This document shows positions 13,556 through 26,600 of a DNA stretch of 64,000 nucleotides, piece after piece. The stretch is from Primulina eburnea (taxonomy: Eukaryota > Streptophyta > Magnoliopsida > Lamiales > Gesneriaceae), in NCBI RefSeq assembly GCF_022965805.1, contig NW_027330991.1, positions 1-64,000 on the forward strand. The letters are read 5' to 3'. The notes beneath the pieces were generated by a model that had not been told where the DNA came from, did no database searches, and saw only the letters and a list, made by a program, of their open reading frames with translations. Each line of letters begins with the position of its first letter. Position 1 is the first letter of the stretch. The translations under genes and the position numbers were made by a program.

Positions 13556-13792
13556 GCTCTCGCTCGGGCGGTCCAAAGTTGCCGCCCGGGCGAGAAACTC
13601 TCGGCCCTGGACTACTTTACACGCTCGCTCGGGCGAGCAAAAACTTCCGCCGGGGCGAACAACTCTCGGCCTTCGCCCATTCCAGCAGCCTCGCTCGGGC
13701 GGTCAAAAACATCCGCCCGGGCGAGTGACTCTCGACCCTCTTCTCCGAGGCATTCTCGCTCGGGCGGTCAAAAGCGTCCGCCCGGGCGAGTC
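13556..13792 (-). repeat. Cluster of four GC-rich inverted repeats in U3 (3' LTR)
   Basis: Four spaced copies at about 13560-13594, 13622-13658, 13690-13725 and 13754-13790. Each has an arm like CTCGGGCGG, a short A-rich loop and the complementary arm CCGCCCGGGCGAG. Period is about 65 bp. They lie 50-290 bp upstream of the TATA-like site in element orientation. The second copy has decayed arms. Confidence 0.85.
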
Positions 13793-13892
13793 ACTTTCGC
13801 CCAAAAATTTACATATTTAACTTTTAAATCTCAACATAATCTGGTTGCATTCATATCTTAAACTAACGTGTTTTAAAATCTTGGGCATTACA

Positions 13893-13905
13893 AGTCTCCC
13901 CCTCT
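13893..13905 (-). other. Polypurine tract of chromovirus 1
   Basis: On the minus strand reads AGAGGGGGAGACT immediately before the 3' LTR. Just upstream in element orientation (about 13907-13925) is TTCGAGGACGAACTT, a near-palindromic word also found in chromovirus 2. Expected site of plus-strand DNA priming. Confidence 0.85.
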
Positions 13906-13992
13906 AAGACATAAGTTCGTCCTCGAACTTGATATAAATCAATTAAAGTATTTAAAACAGCATTACCATCTAAAACTGGATAAATACTCACA

Positions 13993-16900
13993 TCATTGAA
14001 ATAACTCGGGGTGTTTCTGTCTCATGCTGGCTTCTGTCTCCCAAGTCGCTTCTTCAATGCCATGACGACTCCACTGAACTTTCACAAGTGGAATATTCTT
14101 CGTTCTGAGTTGCTTATTTTTCCGATCAAGAATCTGTATCGGTTGTTCCACATAGCTCAACGTCTGATCAAGTTCAGCTTCGTCAGGTTGAATGACATGA
14201 GAAACATCTGGCATATATTTTCGTAACATTGATACATGAAACACGTCATGTATTCCGGATAGAGAAGGAGGAAGTGCTAGTCGATAAGCTCGATCGCCAA
14301 TTTTCTCAAGAATCTCGTAAGGACCAATGTATCGAGGAGATAGTTTCCCGCGTTTGCCAAATCGCACCACGCCTCTGAATGGAGAAATCTTTAAGAATAC
14401 TCTATCTCCTGCCTCAAATACTAACGGTCTACGTCTGATATTGGCATACTTTGCTTGTCGATCCTGTGCTGTTTTCATTCTTTTCTGAATAACTTTCACC
14501 TTCTCAGTCATGTCACGAATCATGTCTGGCCCAAGTTCTGGCACTTCTGAAATATCATCCCAATATAGCGGAGATCTGCACTTCTTGCCATACAAAGCTT
14601 CAAACGGCGCCATCTCAATACTCGTCTGATAGCTGTTATTGTAAGAAAATTCGCAAAGAGGTAGAGAATCTTGCCAACCAATGCCAAAATCTAGCACGAC
14701 GGCCCTCAACATATCCTCTAATGTCTGGATAGTCCGCTCTGACTGTCCGTCTGTCTGAGGATGGTAAGCAGTACTCAGGTGTAATGTCGTACCTAAAGCC
14801 TGCTGTAAACTGTGCCAAAAGTGAGAAGTGAATCGTGAATCACGATCTGATACGATAGACTTCGGCACTCCATGCAATCTGACTACCTCTCGAATATAAA
14901 TCTCCGCCATCTGATCCTGTCTATACGTCATTCTGTACGGAATGAAACAAGCAGATTTGGTCAATCTGTCAATAATGACCCAAATCGCATCACAGCCTTT
15001 GGATGATCTGGGTAACTTCGTCACGAAATCCATGGAAATGTGGTCCCATTTCCATTCAGGAATGGCTAGACTCTGAAGTAATCCACCAGGCTTCTTCCTC
15101 TCAGCTTTCACCTGTTGGCAGTTCAAACACTTAGACACAAATTCGGCAATGTCTGACTTCATTTGCTTCCACCAGAACTGTGTCTTCAAGTCGTTGTACA
15201 TCTTCCTGCCACCCGGATGAATGCTGAACCGACTACAATGTGCTTCTGTCAGAATCTGCTGTCTCAAATCTGCAACATCTGGCACAACTAGACGGTTATT
15301 CACGTACAACACATGATCCCGTACCTGATATTCTGATACATGCCCTGATCTGACCATTTGGATTGATTTCTGTACATTCTGATCGGTTCTTTGTGCTTCC
15401 TTGATCCTCATAATCAAATTGGGCTCAACTTGGATTGTAAACAGTCGTAGTGGCTTACTATCTGTATCAAATTCTAATCCAGATGTACAGCAATTTTCAA
15501 CTAACTTGATAACACCTATCGTCGATAAGGACAAAGAACATACCTTACGACTCAAGGCATCTGCTGCTGCATTTGACTTCCCTGGATAATATTTGATTTC
15601 ACAGTCAAAATCTTTCAAAAGATCAAGCCATCTACGCTGCCTCATATTCAGTTCCGATTGAGAGAATAGGTACTTTAGGCTTTTGTGATCAGAGAATATC
15701 TCAAATTTTTCGCCGTAGAGATAATGACGCCAAATCTTTAATGCAAATACGATAGCCGCCAATTCCAAATCATGAATGGGGTATCGTACCTCATGTGGCT
15801 TCAATTGTCTCGAGGCGTATGCGATCACATGGCCTTGCTGCATAAGAACACATCCCAAACCTCTATGAGAAGCATCACAATATACAACAAAATTACCTGT
15901 ACTTGAAGGTATCGTCAATACTGGAGCACTAGTCAGTCTTTTCTTCAATTCAACAAAGCTAGACTCACACTCCTCTGACCAAACAAATGGTGCATTCTTT
16001 TGTGTCAATTGAGTTATCGGCTTGGCAATACTGGAGAAATCTTTGATAAATCTTCTGTAGTATCCGGCTAAGCCCATGAAACTGCGTATTTCTGGTACAG
16101 AAGTCGGTCTCGACCAACTGATCACAGCTTCCACTTTGCTTGGATCAACAGAAATACCATCTCCAGAAATGATATGCCCCAAAAAGACAACTCGATCCAG
16201 CCAAAACTCACACTTTGACAATTTAGCATACAGTCGCTCGTTTCTCAACGTCTGCAAAACAATTCTGAGGTGCTCTGCATGCTCATTTCTATTCTTCGAA
16301 TACACCAAAATATCATCAATGAAGACAATCACAAATTCATCTAGATATCTCTGAAATACTTGGTTCATCAACCCCATAAATACCGCAGGAGCATTGGTTA
16401 AACCAAAAGGCATGACAATAAATTCGTAATGTCCATACCTGGTTCGAAATGCTGTCTTTGGTATGTCTATATCTCGAACTCTGAGCTGATGATATCCAGA
16501 ACGCAAATCAATCTTCGAATACACGGAGGATCCCTGCAACTGATCAAATAAATCATCAATCCTAGGCAAAGGATATTTGTTCTTGATCGTTGCCTTGTTC
16601 AGTTGCCGATAATCTATACACAAACGCATCGAACCATCTTTCTTCCGCACAAACAGCACCGGAGCGCCCCAAGGAGATACACTAGGTCTGATATATCCCT
16701 TGGCCAGAAGATCTTCTAATTGTGCTTTCAGTTCTTTTAGTTCGATGGGTGCCATCCTATACGGAGCTCTCGAAATAGGGACGGTACCTGGTGTAAGATC
16801 AATACTGAAATCTACCTCACGAACCGGAGGTAATCCTGGGATCTCATCTGGAAAAATATCAGCAAATTCCCGCACTACTGGTATTTCTGCCAACGCCGGG

Positions 16901-18528
16901 CTCGACTTCTGCATATCTACAGCATAAATAAAGAAACCATCTGCTCCTTTTTGCAACAATCTGTTCATAGTAAGAGCCGAAATCAAGGGAATCCGAGATC
17001 TGGAACCCTTCCCGTAGAATTTCCACTCGTCTGTCATCTCGGGTCTGAATCTGACAATCTTGTGGAAACAATCCACGGTGGCTCTATACTTCGTTAGCAT
17101 GTCAATACCAACTATACAGTCAAAATCAGCTAGACCCAACACTATACAATCTAGGTCAATCTCATGCCCCTCAAACTGTAGAATGCAATGCCTAACCGTA
17201 GTTACAGATATCAATCCACTTCCCAACGGAGAATTAATAGACACAACATCTAGCAAAGACTCAACAGGCAATGAATGCAACAATGCAAATCGCTCCGAAA
17301 TGAATGTATGCGATGCGCCAGTATCTATCAAAATATAAGCAGGATAACCATAAAGAGAACAGTTACCTGCTATAACATCATCTGGTGCATCTTGTGCTTG
17401 CTCCTCTGTCAATGCAAACACTTGAGCCTGTTGCCTCGGGGGTTGAGTCACCGTCTGACTACCTCGGCCTCTGGGTTGAGTCTGTGCTGGTGGAGGCTGA
17501 AAAGAGTGAACTGATGATGCCTGCCGCTCAAACTGAGGTACGGAACCGGATGCTCTTCCACTCTGGCCTTGCTGTACACTCCTCTGGGGACAGACTTTGG
17601 CAAAATGCCCCGGTTGCCTACAAATGTTGCATCGGCCTGTAACTCCTTGGCACTGTTCAGTCGCATGCTTCCCTCCACAGGAGCTGCAATAAACACCCGA
17701 ATACCTGGCACTCTGATCAAAACCAGTCTGTCTTGATCCGCTGGAGCTCGACGAACTGCTCCCAGGTCGCTTAAACTGCTTCCCTTTCGCCTTCAGCTGT
17801 TCTTTGCGTCCACTGCTACTACCACCGCTTTCGAATCGAGGAGGAGGAACTTGGGATGAAGGTAGTGGCGGTCTCGGACTCGGTGCAACATATGGAGCAC
17901 TCCGTTGCCTAAGCAATCCTGCTTCAGCTCCTTTGGCACGATTCAATGCATCCGAGAAATTATCGGGTCTCCCAGTATTGACCAACGTAAAGATATCTGG
18001 ATTCAGGCCATTTATAAACTGATCCGCCATGGCCTCGTCATTTCCTGAAACATGGGGTGCAAAACGAAGCAAAGAAGAGAATTTAGCAACATACTCTTCA
18101 ATGTTCAATGGCCCTTGCCTCAGGTTGGCAAATTCAGCGCCTTTATCTTTACGGTAGGATACAGGGAAGAATCGCTGATAGAACTCCGTCTTGAATACCT
18201 TCCACGTAATCTCGGTACCCCGCTGCTCTAAAGCTCTCCTAATATTCAACCACCAATTCTTGGCTATATCTTGCAATTGATGGCCAATTAGCTTTATTCT
18301 CTTCTCGTCACTGTACTCCAAAGAGTCGAATAGCATTTCAATGTCTTCAAGCCAGCTTTCGCACTCGATGGCATTCTCTGTACCCTTTAATGTCGGAGGT
18401 CGGAAAGATTGGAATCGCTTCAGCAACGTCTCCATAGGGGTCGCCGTAACATCCATAGGATCTCCGGATGTGCTCCCCTGTTCTGGCGCTGCTGGTCGTA
18501 GAGGTACGGCTGCCCTTCTAGGAGGCAT
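13993..18528 (-). CDS. Gag-Pol polyprotein of chromovirus 1, 1511 aa
   Basis: One uninterrupted frame encodes all core functions of a Ty3/gypsy element. Capsid-type gag spans roughly residues 30-210. Two zinc knuckles follow: C281/C284/H288/C293 and C300/C303/H308/C313. The aspartic protease has IDTGA with catalytic D402. Reverse transcriptase spans about 560-740 with FIDD at 736-739. RNase H shows D885, E922 and D947. Integrase has H1097/H1104/C1134/C1137 and the triad D1167, D1228, E1264. The C-terminus (about 1465-1511, VKVQWSRHG then EEATWE) is chromodomain-like, which in this family helps target integration to marked chromatin. The start at MPPRR lies 229 bp from the PBS and matches the start of chromovirus 2. 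No missing catalytic residue was noticed, so it may be functional. Confidence 0.95.
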   Translation of the reverse strand: MPPRRAAVPLRPAAPEQGSTSGDPMDVTATPMETLLKRFQSFRPPTLKGTENAIECESWLEDIEMLFDSLEYSDEKRIKLIGHQLQDIAKNWWLNIRRALEQRGTEITWKVFKTEFYQRFFPVSYRKDKGAEFANLRQGPLNIEEYVAKFSSLLRFAPHVSGNDEAMADQFINGLNPDIFTLVNTGRPDNFSDALNRAKGAEAGLLRQRSAPYVAPSPRPPLPSSQVPPPRFESGGSSSGRKEQLKAKGKQFKRPGSSSSSSSGSRQTGFDQSARYSGVYCSSCGGKHATEQCQGVTGRCNICRQPGHFAKVCPQRSVQQGQSGRASGSVPQFERQASSVHSFQPPPAQTQPRGRGSQTVTQPPRQQAQVFALTEEQAQDAPDDVIAGNCSLYGYPAYILIDTGASHTFISERFALLHSLPVESLLDVVSINSPLGSGLISVTTVRHCILQFEGHEIDLDCIVLGLADFDCIVGIDMLTKYRATVDCFHKIVRFRPEMTDEWKFYGKGSRSRIPLISALTMNRLLQKGADGFFIYAVDMQKSSPALAEIPVVREFADIFPDEIPGLPPVREVDFSIDLTPGTVPISRAPYRMAPIELKELKAQLEDLLAKGYIRPSVSPWGAPVLFVRKKDGSMRLCIDYRQLNKATIKNKYPLPRIDDLFDQLQGSSVYSKIDLRSGYHQLRVRDIDIPKTAFRTRYGHYEFIVMPFGLTNAPAVFMGLMNQVFQRYLDEFVIVFIDDILVYSKNRNEHAEHLRIVLQTLRNERLYAKLSKCEFWLDRVVFLGHIISGDGISVDPSKVEAVISWSRPTSVPEIRSFMGLAGYYRRFIKDFSSIAKPITQLTQKNAPFVWSEECESSFVELKKRLTSAPVLTIPSSTGNFVVYCDASHRGLGCVLMQQGHVIAYASRQLKPHEVRYPIHDLELAAIVFALKIWRHYLYGEKFEIFSDHKSLKYLFSQSELNMRQRRWLDLLKDFDCEIKYYPGKSNAAADALSRKVCSLSLSTIGVIKLVENCCTSGLEFDTDSKPLRLFTIQVEPNLIMRIKEAQRTDQNVQKSIQMVRSGHVSEYQVRDHVLYVNNRLVVPDVADLRQQILTEAHCSRFSIHPGGRKMYNDLKTQFWWKQMKSDIAEFVSKCLNCQQVKAERKKPGGLLQSLAIPEWKWDHISMDFVTKLPRSSKGCDAIWVIIDRLTKSACFIPYRMTYRQDQMAEIYIREVVRLHGVPKSIVSDRDSRFTSHFWHSLQQALGTTLHLSTAYHPQTDGQSERTIQTLEDMLRAVVLDFGIGWQDSLPLCEFSYNNSYQTSIEMAPFEALYGKKCRSPLYWDDISEVPELGPDMIRDMTEKVKVIQKRMKTAQDRQAKYANIRRRPLVFEAGDRVFLKISPFRGVVRFGKRGKLSPRYIGPYEILEKIGDRAYRLALPPSLSGIHDVFHVSMLRKYMPDVSHVIQPDEAELDQTLSYVEQPIQILDRKNKQLRTKNIPLVKVQWSRHGIEEATWETEASMRQKHPELFQ

Positions 18529-18757
18529 ATCTAATAAACCAACTAATTAGTAAACAATATATACAACTGTTTCAGCCATCCTCTAGTCAGTTACCTCTGA
18601 TCTAGAATCAGTTCTGATTCAGTCAATCACATGCTGAACGAAATCAAATAACAACATGTAATAACGAAAGCAATAAACATGCTAGCATATCATAAGCAAG
18701 GAAGCTGACTCGATCTACCCCGCTCATTCTACTCTATCTCAGTCTACAGAACCTACG
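18529..18757 (-). other. Untranslated leader of chromovirus 1
   Basis: About 230 bases between the primer site and the gag start. No separate gene is seen. It presumably carries packaging signals, which I cannot delimit. Confidence 0.6.
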
Positions 18758-18769
18758 GCTCTGATACCA
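18758..18769 (-). other. Primer binding site of chromovirus 1 (initiator tRNA-Met)
   Basis: Minus strand reads TGGTATCAGAGC, complementary to the 3' end of plant initiator tRNA-Met, five bases inside the 5' LTR. This is the usual primer site for plant gypsy and copia elements. Confidence 0.9.
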
Positions 18770-20258
18770 CCTGTTGTGGGGACCCGGGCTCTAATTCTTT
18801 TTCTTGGGATTAATTGGATTATTATAAAAACATGGGTCAAATTTTTGCTTTTTGCATTAAATCAAATGTAAACAAACCAGCATGAGTTCTTTATTTAAAT
18901 ACAACATACAAACATCAAATACATGTATTATTCTGTATGTTCTCCCTAACCAGTAATAAAAGACAGTACATAAGAAAAGATAACTACTGGTCCATTTGCT
19001 ACGCCCGTGATCTCCATGCTAATACGATCATCTCTGTCTCGACCCAGATCCTGCCCCACCTGTTGTTATGCACACATACAGACATAACAACAGCCGGAAA
19101 AACCGGTGAGAACAAATCCCAGTATAAACATGTAACATGCATATAAAACAGTCTAAACATGAAACATGCTGATATGAATATCCTTCATATATAATCATGC
19201 AATGCAAATCTAATCATGTCTAGATGCGACTCGACTAGAACTCTAGGGATCCCGTGGTGAATAAGACGTCGCTATCTGTCACCTACCCTCCCAATCGAGG
19301 TGCTGTACGTCTTATTCCTAGACTTCGGCCTGATCTGTATCCGCGTCTACAATAGGGGCGGTGATCTTCCCCTAAGCTGTGATAACGCCGAACGTCTAGT
19401 AGTCTGCCTGATCTCCAGACTGTCCTATCTTAATGCATGAATACACAATCTGTAAACAAGCATAATCATTCTAATGCAATGCCACATGATCTGTAAACAA
19501 AGCATAGCAAGATTTGTATACAATTCTATAAACAAATCTATAAACAATTATAATCATATCAAGGTATGAACAATAAAACAAGTATGTGATTTTGGTTGGG
19601 AAACTCAAATGTGATCTCATTTGAGTCGTGATTCCCCAAACAAAACATGTACTATACCTTTCTTGCTAAACCTTTATCGATGTCTAGATCTCGATGCCGA
19701 AGTGAGGTAGGATGAATCTGAAATGACAATGTTGAAGTATACAATATCACTTCCCATTTCAATTCAACACCTAAACAAATCAATAATCAATTCCGGTATA
19801 GTCTGACGGCATAACGGCGTACTTTCTCGATACCGATTAACCCAATTCAGCATATATTAACATGGTACAATTCTCAACTCATAATCATCACAATACTTAT
19901 GTCAAGATTCCAAAATCTGCATAATTTCAACACTAAACATGCTGGAAAAATCGTAACAATTGCATACGATATCCGTTCTTCGATCCGTTTACGGTCCTAC
20001 AATATCTACCATCTCAAGAACACAATATAACTATCATAATCTAATTTCCCAATCATCTGAATTTCGAAACTTGCTGGAAATGAATGAAACTTACCTCACT
20101 TTGTAGCTACTAACGAGAGGAGTTCAAAACCGAAGTCAGATTTAAGGTTGGATGGCTAAATCTTGTAAAAGCACAAATTATAAGCTAAAGGAAATGAAGC
20201 TTTTCTCCTCTGAAGTCTACCTTTTCCCTGCTGAATGAAGAAGAAATCGTGCATTTAG

Positions 20259-20266
20259 TATATATA
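20259..20266 (-). promoter_or_regulatory. Putative TATA box of chromovirus 1, 5' LTR copy
   Basis: TATATATA at the equivalent position to 13504-13511, downstream of the GC-rich hairpins in element orientation. Confidence 0.5.
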
Positions 20267-20310
20267 CTTTGCATGTTTCAAGACACATGGCACATCCTTT
20301 GGTGTACACG

Positions 20311-20547
20311 GCTCTCGCTCGGGCGGTCCAAAGTTGCCGCCCGGGCGAGAAACTCTCGGCCCTGGACTACTTTACACGCTCGCTCGGGCGAGCAAAAACT
20401 TCCGCCGGGGCGAACAACTCTCGGCCTTCGCCCATTCCAGCAGCCTCGCTCGGGCGGTCAAAAACATCCGCCCGGGCGAGTGACTCTCGACCCTCTTCTC
20501 TGAGGCATTCTCGCTCGGGCGGTCAAAAGCGTCCGCCCGGGCGAGTC
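20311..20547 (-). repeat. Cluster of four GC-rich inverted repeats in U3 (5' LTR)
   Basis: Same four hairpins as in the 3' LTR, shifted by 6755 bp. One substitution lies between copies 3 and 4 (TTCTCTGAGG here, TTCTCCGAGG in the other LTR). Confidence 0.85.
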
Positions 20548-20647
20548 ACTTTCGCCCAAAAATTTACATATTTAACTTTTAAATCTCAACATAATCTGGT
20601 TGCATTCATATCTTAAACTAACGTGTTTTAAAATCTTGGGCATTACA

Positions 20648-20652
20648 CAATC
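20648..20652 (+). other. Target-site duplication, right copy (CAATC) of chromovirus 1
   Basis: Exact repeat of 12014-12018 flanking the right LTR. Confidence 0.9.
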
Positions 20653-23600
20653 CAAGTTCTTTTTAAGAATAGCACGCAAAAGTGTTCCCAAAGTTTTATT
20701 GACAACTTCAGTTGGTCCATCCGTTTGAGGATGACAAGTAGTAGAAAACAACAATTTTGTGCCAAGTTTAGCCCATAAAGTCTTCCAAAAGTAACTCAAG
20801 AATTTAACATCGCGACCAGAAACAATAGTCCTAGGCACTCCATGCAACCTAAAGACTTCTTTAAAGAACAAATCCGCAATGTTTGAAGCATCATCGGTTT
20901 TATGACAAGCTATAAAATGTGCCATCTTAGAGAATCTATCCACAACAACAAAAATAAAATCCCTCCCCTTCTTAGTCCTAGGCAACCCAAAATAAAGTCC
21001 ATAGAAATGTCAATCCAAGTTCTTTTTAAGAATAGCACGCAAAAGTGTTCCCAAAGTTCTATTGACAACTTCAGTTTGTCCATCCGTTTGAGGATGACAA
21101 GTAGTAGAAAACAACAATTTTGTGCCAAGTTTAGACCATAAAGTCTTCCAATAGTAACTCAAGAATTTAACATCGCGACCAGAAACAATAGTCCTAGGCA
21201 TGCCATGCAACCTAACGACTTCTCTAAAGAACTAATCCGCAATGTTTGAAGCATCATCGATTTTATGACAAGCTATAAAATGTGCCATCTTAGAGAATCT
21301 ATCCACAACAACAAAAATAGAATCCATCCCCTTCTTAGTCTTAGGCGACCCCAAAATAAAGTCCATAGAAATGTCAATCCAAGTTCTTTTTAAGAATAGC
21401 ACGCAAAAGTGTTCCCAAAGTTCTATTGACAACTTCAGTTTGTCCATCCGTTTGAGGATGACAAGTAGTAGAAAACAACAATTTTGTGCCAAGTTTAGAC
21501 CATAAAGTATTCCAAAAGTAACTCAAGAATTTAACATCGCGACCAGAAACAATAGTCCTAGGCATGCCATGCAACCTACCGACTTCTCTAAAGAACTAAT
21601 CCGCAATGTTTGAAACATCATCGATTTTATGGCAAGCTATAAAATGTGCCATCTTAGAGAATCTATCCACAACAACGAAAATAGAATCCATCCCCTTCTT
21701 AGTCCTAGGCACCCCAAAATAAAGTCCATAGAAATGTCAATCCAAGTTCTTTTTAAGAATAGCACGCAAAAGTGTTCCCAAAGTTCTATTGACAACTTCA
21801 GTTTGTCCATCCGTTTGAGGATGACAAGTAGTAGAAAACAACAATTTCGTGCCAAGTTTAGACCATAAAGTATTCCAAAAGTAACTCAAGAATTTAACAT
21901 CGCGACCAGAAACAATAGTCCTAGGCATGCCATGCAACCTACCGACTTCTCTAAAGAACTAATCCGCAATGTTTGAAACATCATCGATTTTATGGCAAGC
22001 TATAAAATGTGCCATCTTAGAGAATCTATCCACAACAACGAAAATAGAATCCATCCCCTTCTTAGTCCTAGGCGCCCCAAAATAAAGTCCATAGAAATGT
22101 CAATCCAAGTTCTTTTTAAGAATAGCACGCAAAAGTGTTCCCAAAGTTCTATTGACAACTTCAGTTTGTCCATCCGTTTGAGGATGACAAGTAGTAGAAA
22201 ACAACAATTTCGTGCCAAGTTTAGACCATAAAGTATTCCAAAAGTAACTCAAGAATTTAACATCGCGACCAGAAATCAATAGTCCTAGGCATGCCATGCA
22301 ACCTAACGACTTCTCTAAATGAACAAATCCGCAATGTTTGAAGCATAATCGATTTTATGACAAGCTATAAAATGTGCCATCTTAGAGAATCTATCCACAA
22401 CAACGAAAATAGAATCCCTCCCCTTCTTAGTCCTAGGCAACCCAAAATAAAGTCCATAGAAATGTCAATCCAAGTTCTTTTTAAGAATAGCACGCAAAAG
22501 TGTTCCCAAAGTTCTATTGACAACTTCAGTTTGTCCATCCGTTTGAGGATGACAAGTAGTAGAAAACAACAATTTTGTGCCAAGTTTAGACCATAAAGTC
22601 TTCCAAAAGTAACTCAAGAATTTAACATCGCGACCAGAATCAATAGTCCTAGGCATGCCATGCAACCTAACGACTTCTCTAAAGAACAAATCCGCAATGT
22701 TTGAAGCATCATCGGTTTTATGACAAGCTATAAAATGTGCCATCTTAGAGAATCTATCCACAACAACGAAAATAGAATCCCTCCCCTTCTTAGTCCTAGG
22801 CAACCCCAAAATAAAGTCCATAGAAATGTCAATCCAAGTTCTTTTTAAGAATAGCACGCAAAAGTGTTCCCAAAGTTCTATTGACAACTTCAGTTTGTCC
22901 ATCCGTTTGAGGATGACAAGTAGTAGAAAACAACAATTTTGTGCCAAGTTTAGCCCATAAAGTATTCCAAAAGTAACTCAAGAATTTAACATCGCGACCA
23001 GAAACAATAGTCCTAGGCATGCCATGCAACCTAACGACTTCTCTAAAGAACTAATCCGCAATGTTTGAAAGCATCATCGATTTTATGGCAAGCTATAAAA
23101 TGTGCCATCTTAGAGAATCTATCCACAACAACGAAAATAGAATCCATCCCCTTCTTAGTCCTAGGCAACCCAAAATAAAGTCCATAGAAATGTCAATCCA
23201 AGTTCTTTTTAAGAATAGCACGCAAAAGTGTTCCCAAAGTTCTATTGACAACTTCAGTTTGTCCATCCGTTTGAGGATGACAAGTAGTAGAAAACAACAA
23301 TTTTGTGCCAAGTTTAGACCATAAAGTATTCCAAAAGTAACTCAAGAATTTAACATCGCGACCAGAAACAATAGTCCTAGGCATGCCATGCAACCTAACG
23401 ACTTCTCTAAAGAACAAATCCGCAATGTTTGAAGCATCATCGGTTTTATGACAAGCTATAAAATGTGCCATCTTAGAGAATCTATCCACAACAACAAAAT
23501 AGAATCCCTCCCCTTCTTAGTCCTAGGCGACCCCAAAATAAAGTCCATAGAAATGTCAATCCAAGTTCTTTTTAAGAATAGCACGCAAAAGTGTTCCCAA

Positions 23601-26600
23601 AGTTCTATTGACAACTTCAGTTTGTCCATCCGTTTGAGGATGACAAGTAGTAGAAAACAACAATTTTGTGCCAAGTTTAGCCCATAAAGTCTTCCAAAAG
23701 TAACTCAAGAATTTAACATCGCGACCAGAAACAATAGTCCTAGGCATGCCATGCAACCTAACGACTTCTCTAAAGAACAAATCCGCAATGTTTGAAGCAT
23801 CATCGGTTTTATGACAAGCTATAAAATGTGCCATCTTAGAGAATCTATCCACAACAACAAAAATAGAATCCCTCCCCTTCTTAGTCCTAGGCGACCCCAA
23901 AATAAAGTCCATAGAAATGTCAATCCAAGTTCTTTTTAAGAATAGCACGCAAAAGTGTTCCCAAAGTTCTATTGACAACTTCAGTTTGTCCATCCGTTTG
24001 AGGATGACAAGTAGTAGAAAACAACAATTTTGTGCCAAGTTTAGCCCATAAAGTATTCCAAAAGTAACTCAAGAATTTAACATCGCGACCAGAAACAATA
24101 GTCCTAGGCATGCCATGCAACCTAACGACTTCTCTAAAGAACTAATCCGCAATGTTTGAAGACATCATCGGTTTTATGACAAGCTATAAAATGTGCCATC
24201 TTAGAGAATCTATCCACAACAACAAAAATAGAATCCATCCCCTTCTTAGTCCTAGGCGACCCCAAAATAAAGTCCATAGAAATGTCAATCCAAGTTCTTT
24301 TTAAGAATAGCACGCAAAAGTGTTCCCAAAGTTCTATTGACAACTTCAGTTTGTCCATCCGTTTGAGGATGACAAGTAGTAGAAAACAACAATTTTGTGC
24401 CAAGTTTAGACCATAAAGTCTTCCAAAAGTAACTCAAGAATTTAACATCGCGACCAGAAACAATAGTCCTAGGCATGCCATGCAACCTAACGACTTCTCT
24501 AAAGAACAAATCCGCAATGTTTGAAGCATCATCGGTTTTATGACAAGCTATAAAATGTGCCATCTTAGAGAATCTATCCACAACAACAAAAATAGAATCC
24601 CTCCCCTTCTTAGTCCTAGGCAACCTCAAAATAAAGTCCATAGAAATGTCAATCCAAGTTCTTTTTAAGAATAGCACGCAAAAGTGTTCCCAAAGTTCTA
24701 TTGACAACTTCAGTTTGTCCATCCGTTTGAGGATGACAAGTAGTAGAAAACAACAATTTTGTGCCAAGTTTAGACCATAAAGTCTTCCAAAAGTAACTCA
24801 AGAATTTAACATCGCGACCAGAAACAATAGTCCTAGGCATGCCATGCAACCTAACGACTTCTCTAAAGAACATAATCCGCAATGTTTGAAGCATCATCGG
24901 TTTTATGACAAGCTATAAAATGTGCCATCTTAGAGAATCTATCCACAACAACAAAAATAGAATCCCTCCCCTTCTTAGTCCTAGGCAACCCCAAAATAAA
25001 GTCCATAGAAATGTCAATCCAAGTTCTTTTTAAGAATAGCACGCAAAAGTGTTCCCAAAGTTCTATTGACAACTTCAGTTTGTCCATCCGTTTGAGGATG
25101 ACAAGTAGTAGAAAACAACAATTTTGTGCCAAGTTTAGCCCATAAAGTCTTCCAAAAGTAACTCAAGAATTTAACATCGCGACCAGAAACAATAGTCCTA
25201 GGCATGCCATGCAACCTAACGACTTCTCTAAAGAACTAATCCGCAATGTTTGAAGACATCATCGGTTTTATGACAAGCTATAAAATGTGCCATCTTAGAG
25301 AATCTATCCACAACAACAAAAATAGAATCCCTCCCCTTCTTAGTCCTAGGCGACCCCAAAATAAAGTCCATAGAAATGTCAATCCAAGTTCTTTTTAAGA
25401 ATAGCACGCAAAAGTGTTCCCAAAGTTCTATTGACAACTTCAGTTTGTCCATCCGTTTGAGGATGACAAGTAGTAGAAAACAACAATTTTGTGCCAAGTT
25501 TAGACCATAAAGTCTTCCAAAAGTAACTCAAGAATTTAACATCGCGACCAGAAACAATAGTCCTAGGCATGCCATGCAACCTAACGACTTCTCTAAAGAA
25601 CTAATCCGCAATGTTTGAAGACATCATCGGTTTTATGACAAGCTATAAAATGTGCCATCTTAGAGAATCTATCCACAACAACAAAAATAGAATCCCTCCC
25701 CTTCTTAGTCCTAGGCGACCCCAAAATAAAGTCCATAGAAATGTCAATCCAAGTTCTTTTTAAGAATAGCACGCAAAAGTGTTCCCAAAGTTCTATTGAC
25801 AACTTCAGTTTGTCCATCCGTTTGAGGATGACAAGTAGTAGAAAACAACAATTTTGTGCCAAGTTTAGACCATAAAGTCTTCCAAAAGTAACTCAAGAAT
25901 TTAACATCGCGACCAGAAACAATAGTCCTAGGCATGCCATGCAACCTAACGACTTCTCTAAAGAACAAATCCGCAATGTTTGAAGCATCATCGGTTTTAT
26001 GACAAGCTATAAAATGTGCCATCTTAGAGAATCTATCCACAACAACAAAAATAGAATCCCTCCCCTTCTTAGTCCTAGGCAACCCCAAAATAAAGTCCAT
26101 AGAAATGTCAATCCAAGTTCTTTTTAAGAATAGCACGCAAAAGTGTTCCCAAAGTTCTATTGACAACTTCAGTTTGTCCATCCGTTTGAGGATGACAAGT
26201 AGTAGAAAACAACAATTTTGTGCCAAGTTTAGCCCATAAAGTCTTCCAATAGTAACTCAAGAATTTAACATCGCGACCAGAAACAATAGTCCTAGGCATG
26301 CCATGCAACCTAACGACTTCTCTAAAGAACAAATCCGCAATGTTTGAAGCATATCGGTTTTATGACAAGCTATAAAATGTGCCATCTTAGAGAATCTATC
26401 CACAACAACAAAAATAGAATCCCTCCCCTTCTTAGTCCTAGGCAACCCCAAAATAAAGTCCATAGAAATGTCAATCCAAGTTCTTTTTAAGAATAGCACG
26501 CAAAAGTGTTCCCAAAGTTCTATTGACAACTTCAGTTTGTCCATCCGTTTGAGGATGACAAGTAGTAGAAAACAACAATTTTGTGCCAAGTTTAGCCCAT

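Larger units (their letters stand above)
12019..13892 (-). repeat. 3' LTR of chromovirus 1 (1874 bp)
   Basis: On the plus strand it starts TGTGGGGACCCGGGCTC and ends CTTGGGCATTACA. Nearly identical to 18775-20647. It contains four GC-rich hairpins (13560-13790) and a TATA-like TATATATA (13504-13511, minus-strand promoter orientation). A segment near 12295-12380 resembles the chromovirus 2 LTR in inverse complement (the ACAGGTGGG and ACTGGGATTT words), showing common descent. Short open frames here (for example 13494-13861 on the plus strand) follow the GC-rich repeats and are not considered genes. Confidence 0.95.
12019..20647 (-). mobile_element. Full-length Ty3/gypsy chromovirus 1 (Tekay/Del-like), minus strand
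   Basis: Complete LTR retrotransposon of about 8.6 kb. It has two LTRs of 1874 and 1873 bp with TG...CA ends, a 5-bp target duplication, an initiator-Met primer site inside the right LTR, a single gag-pol frame and a polypurine tract inside the left LTR. In element orientation the 5' LTR is at 18775-20647 and the 3' LTR at 12019-13892. By eye the LTRs differ at only about five places, so the insertion is recent. The continuous frame and intact motifs make it a candidate autonomous copy. Lineage is judged from gag-pol and the C-terminal chromodomain-like segment, without a tree. Confidence 0.95.
18775..20647 (-). repeat. 5' LTR of chromovirus 1 (1873 bp)
   Basis: Near-identical partner of 12019-13892, with the same TG/CA ends. 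The visible differences are single-base indels and substitutions, for example TCTCCATGC here against TCTCCACTGC in the other copy. It carries the same hairpin cluster and TATA-like site, so in element orientation it is the copy that would drive transcription. Confidence 0.95.

Noticed and set aside
13494..13861. Overlapping frames of 108 and 115 codons with RSGGQK/LGRAKTSAG-like repeats
   Set aside because: They lie in the LTR over the GC-rich hairpins and recur in the other LTR. The protein repeats only mirror the DNA repeats.
18758..18769. tRNA gene suggested by the tRNA-Met complementary sequence
   Set aside because: Only a 12-base primer site beside an LTR; no cloverleaf sequence around it. 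The same holds at 33997-34008 and 48190-48201.
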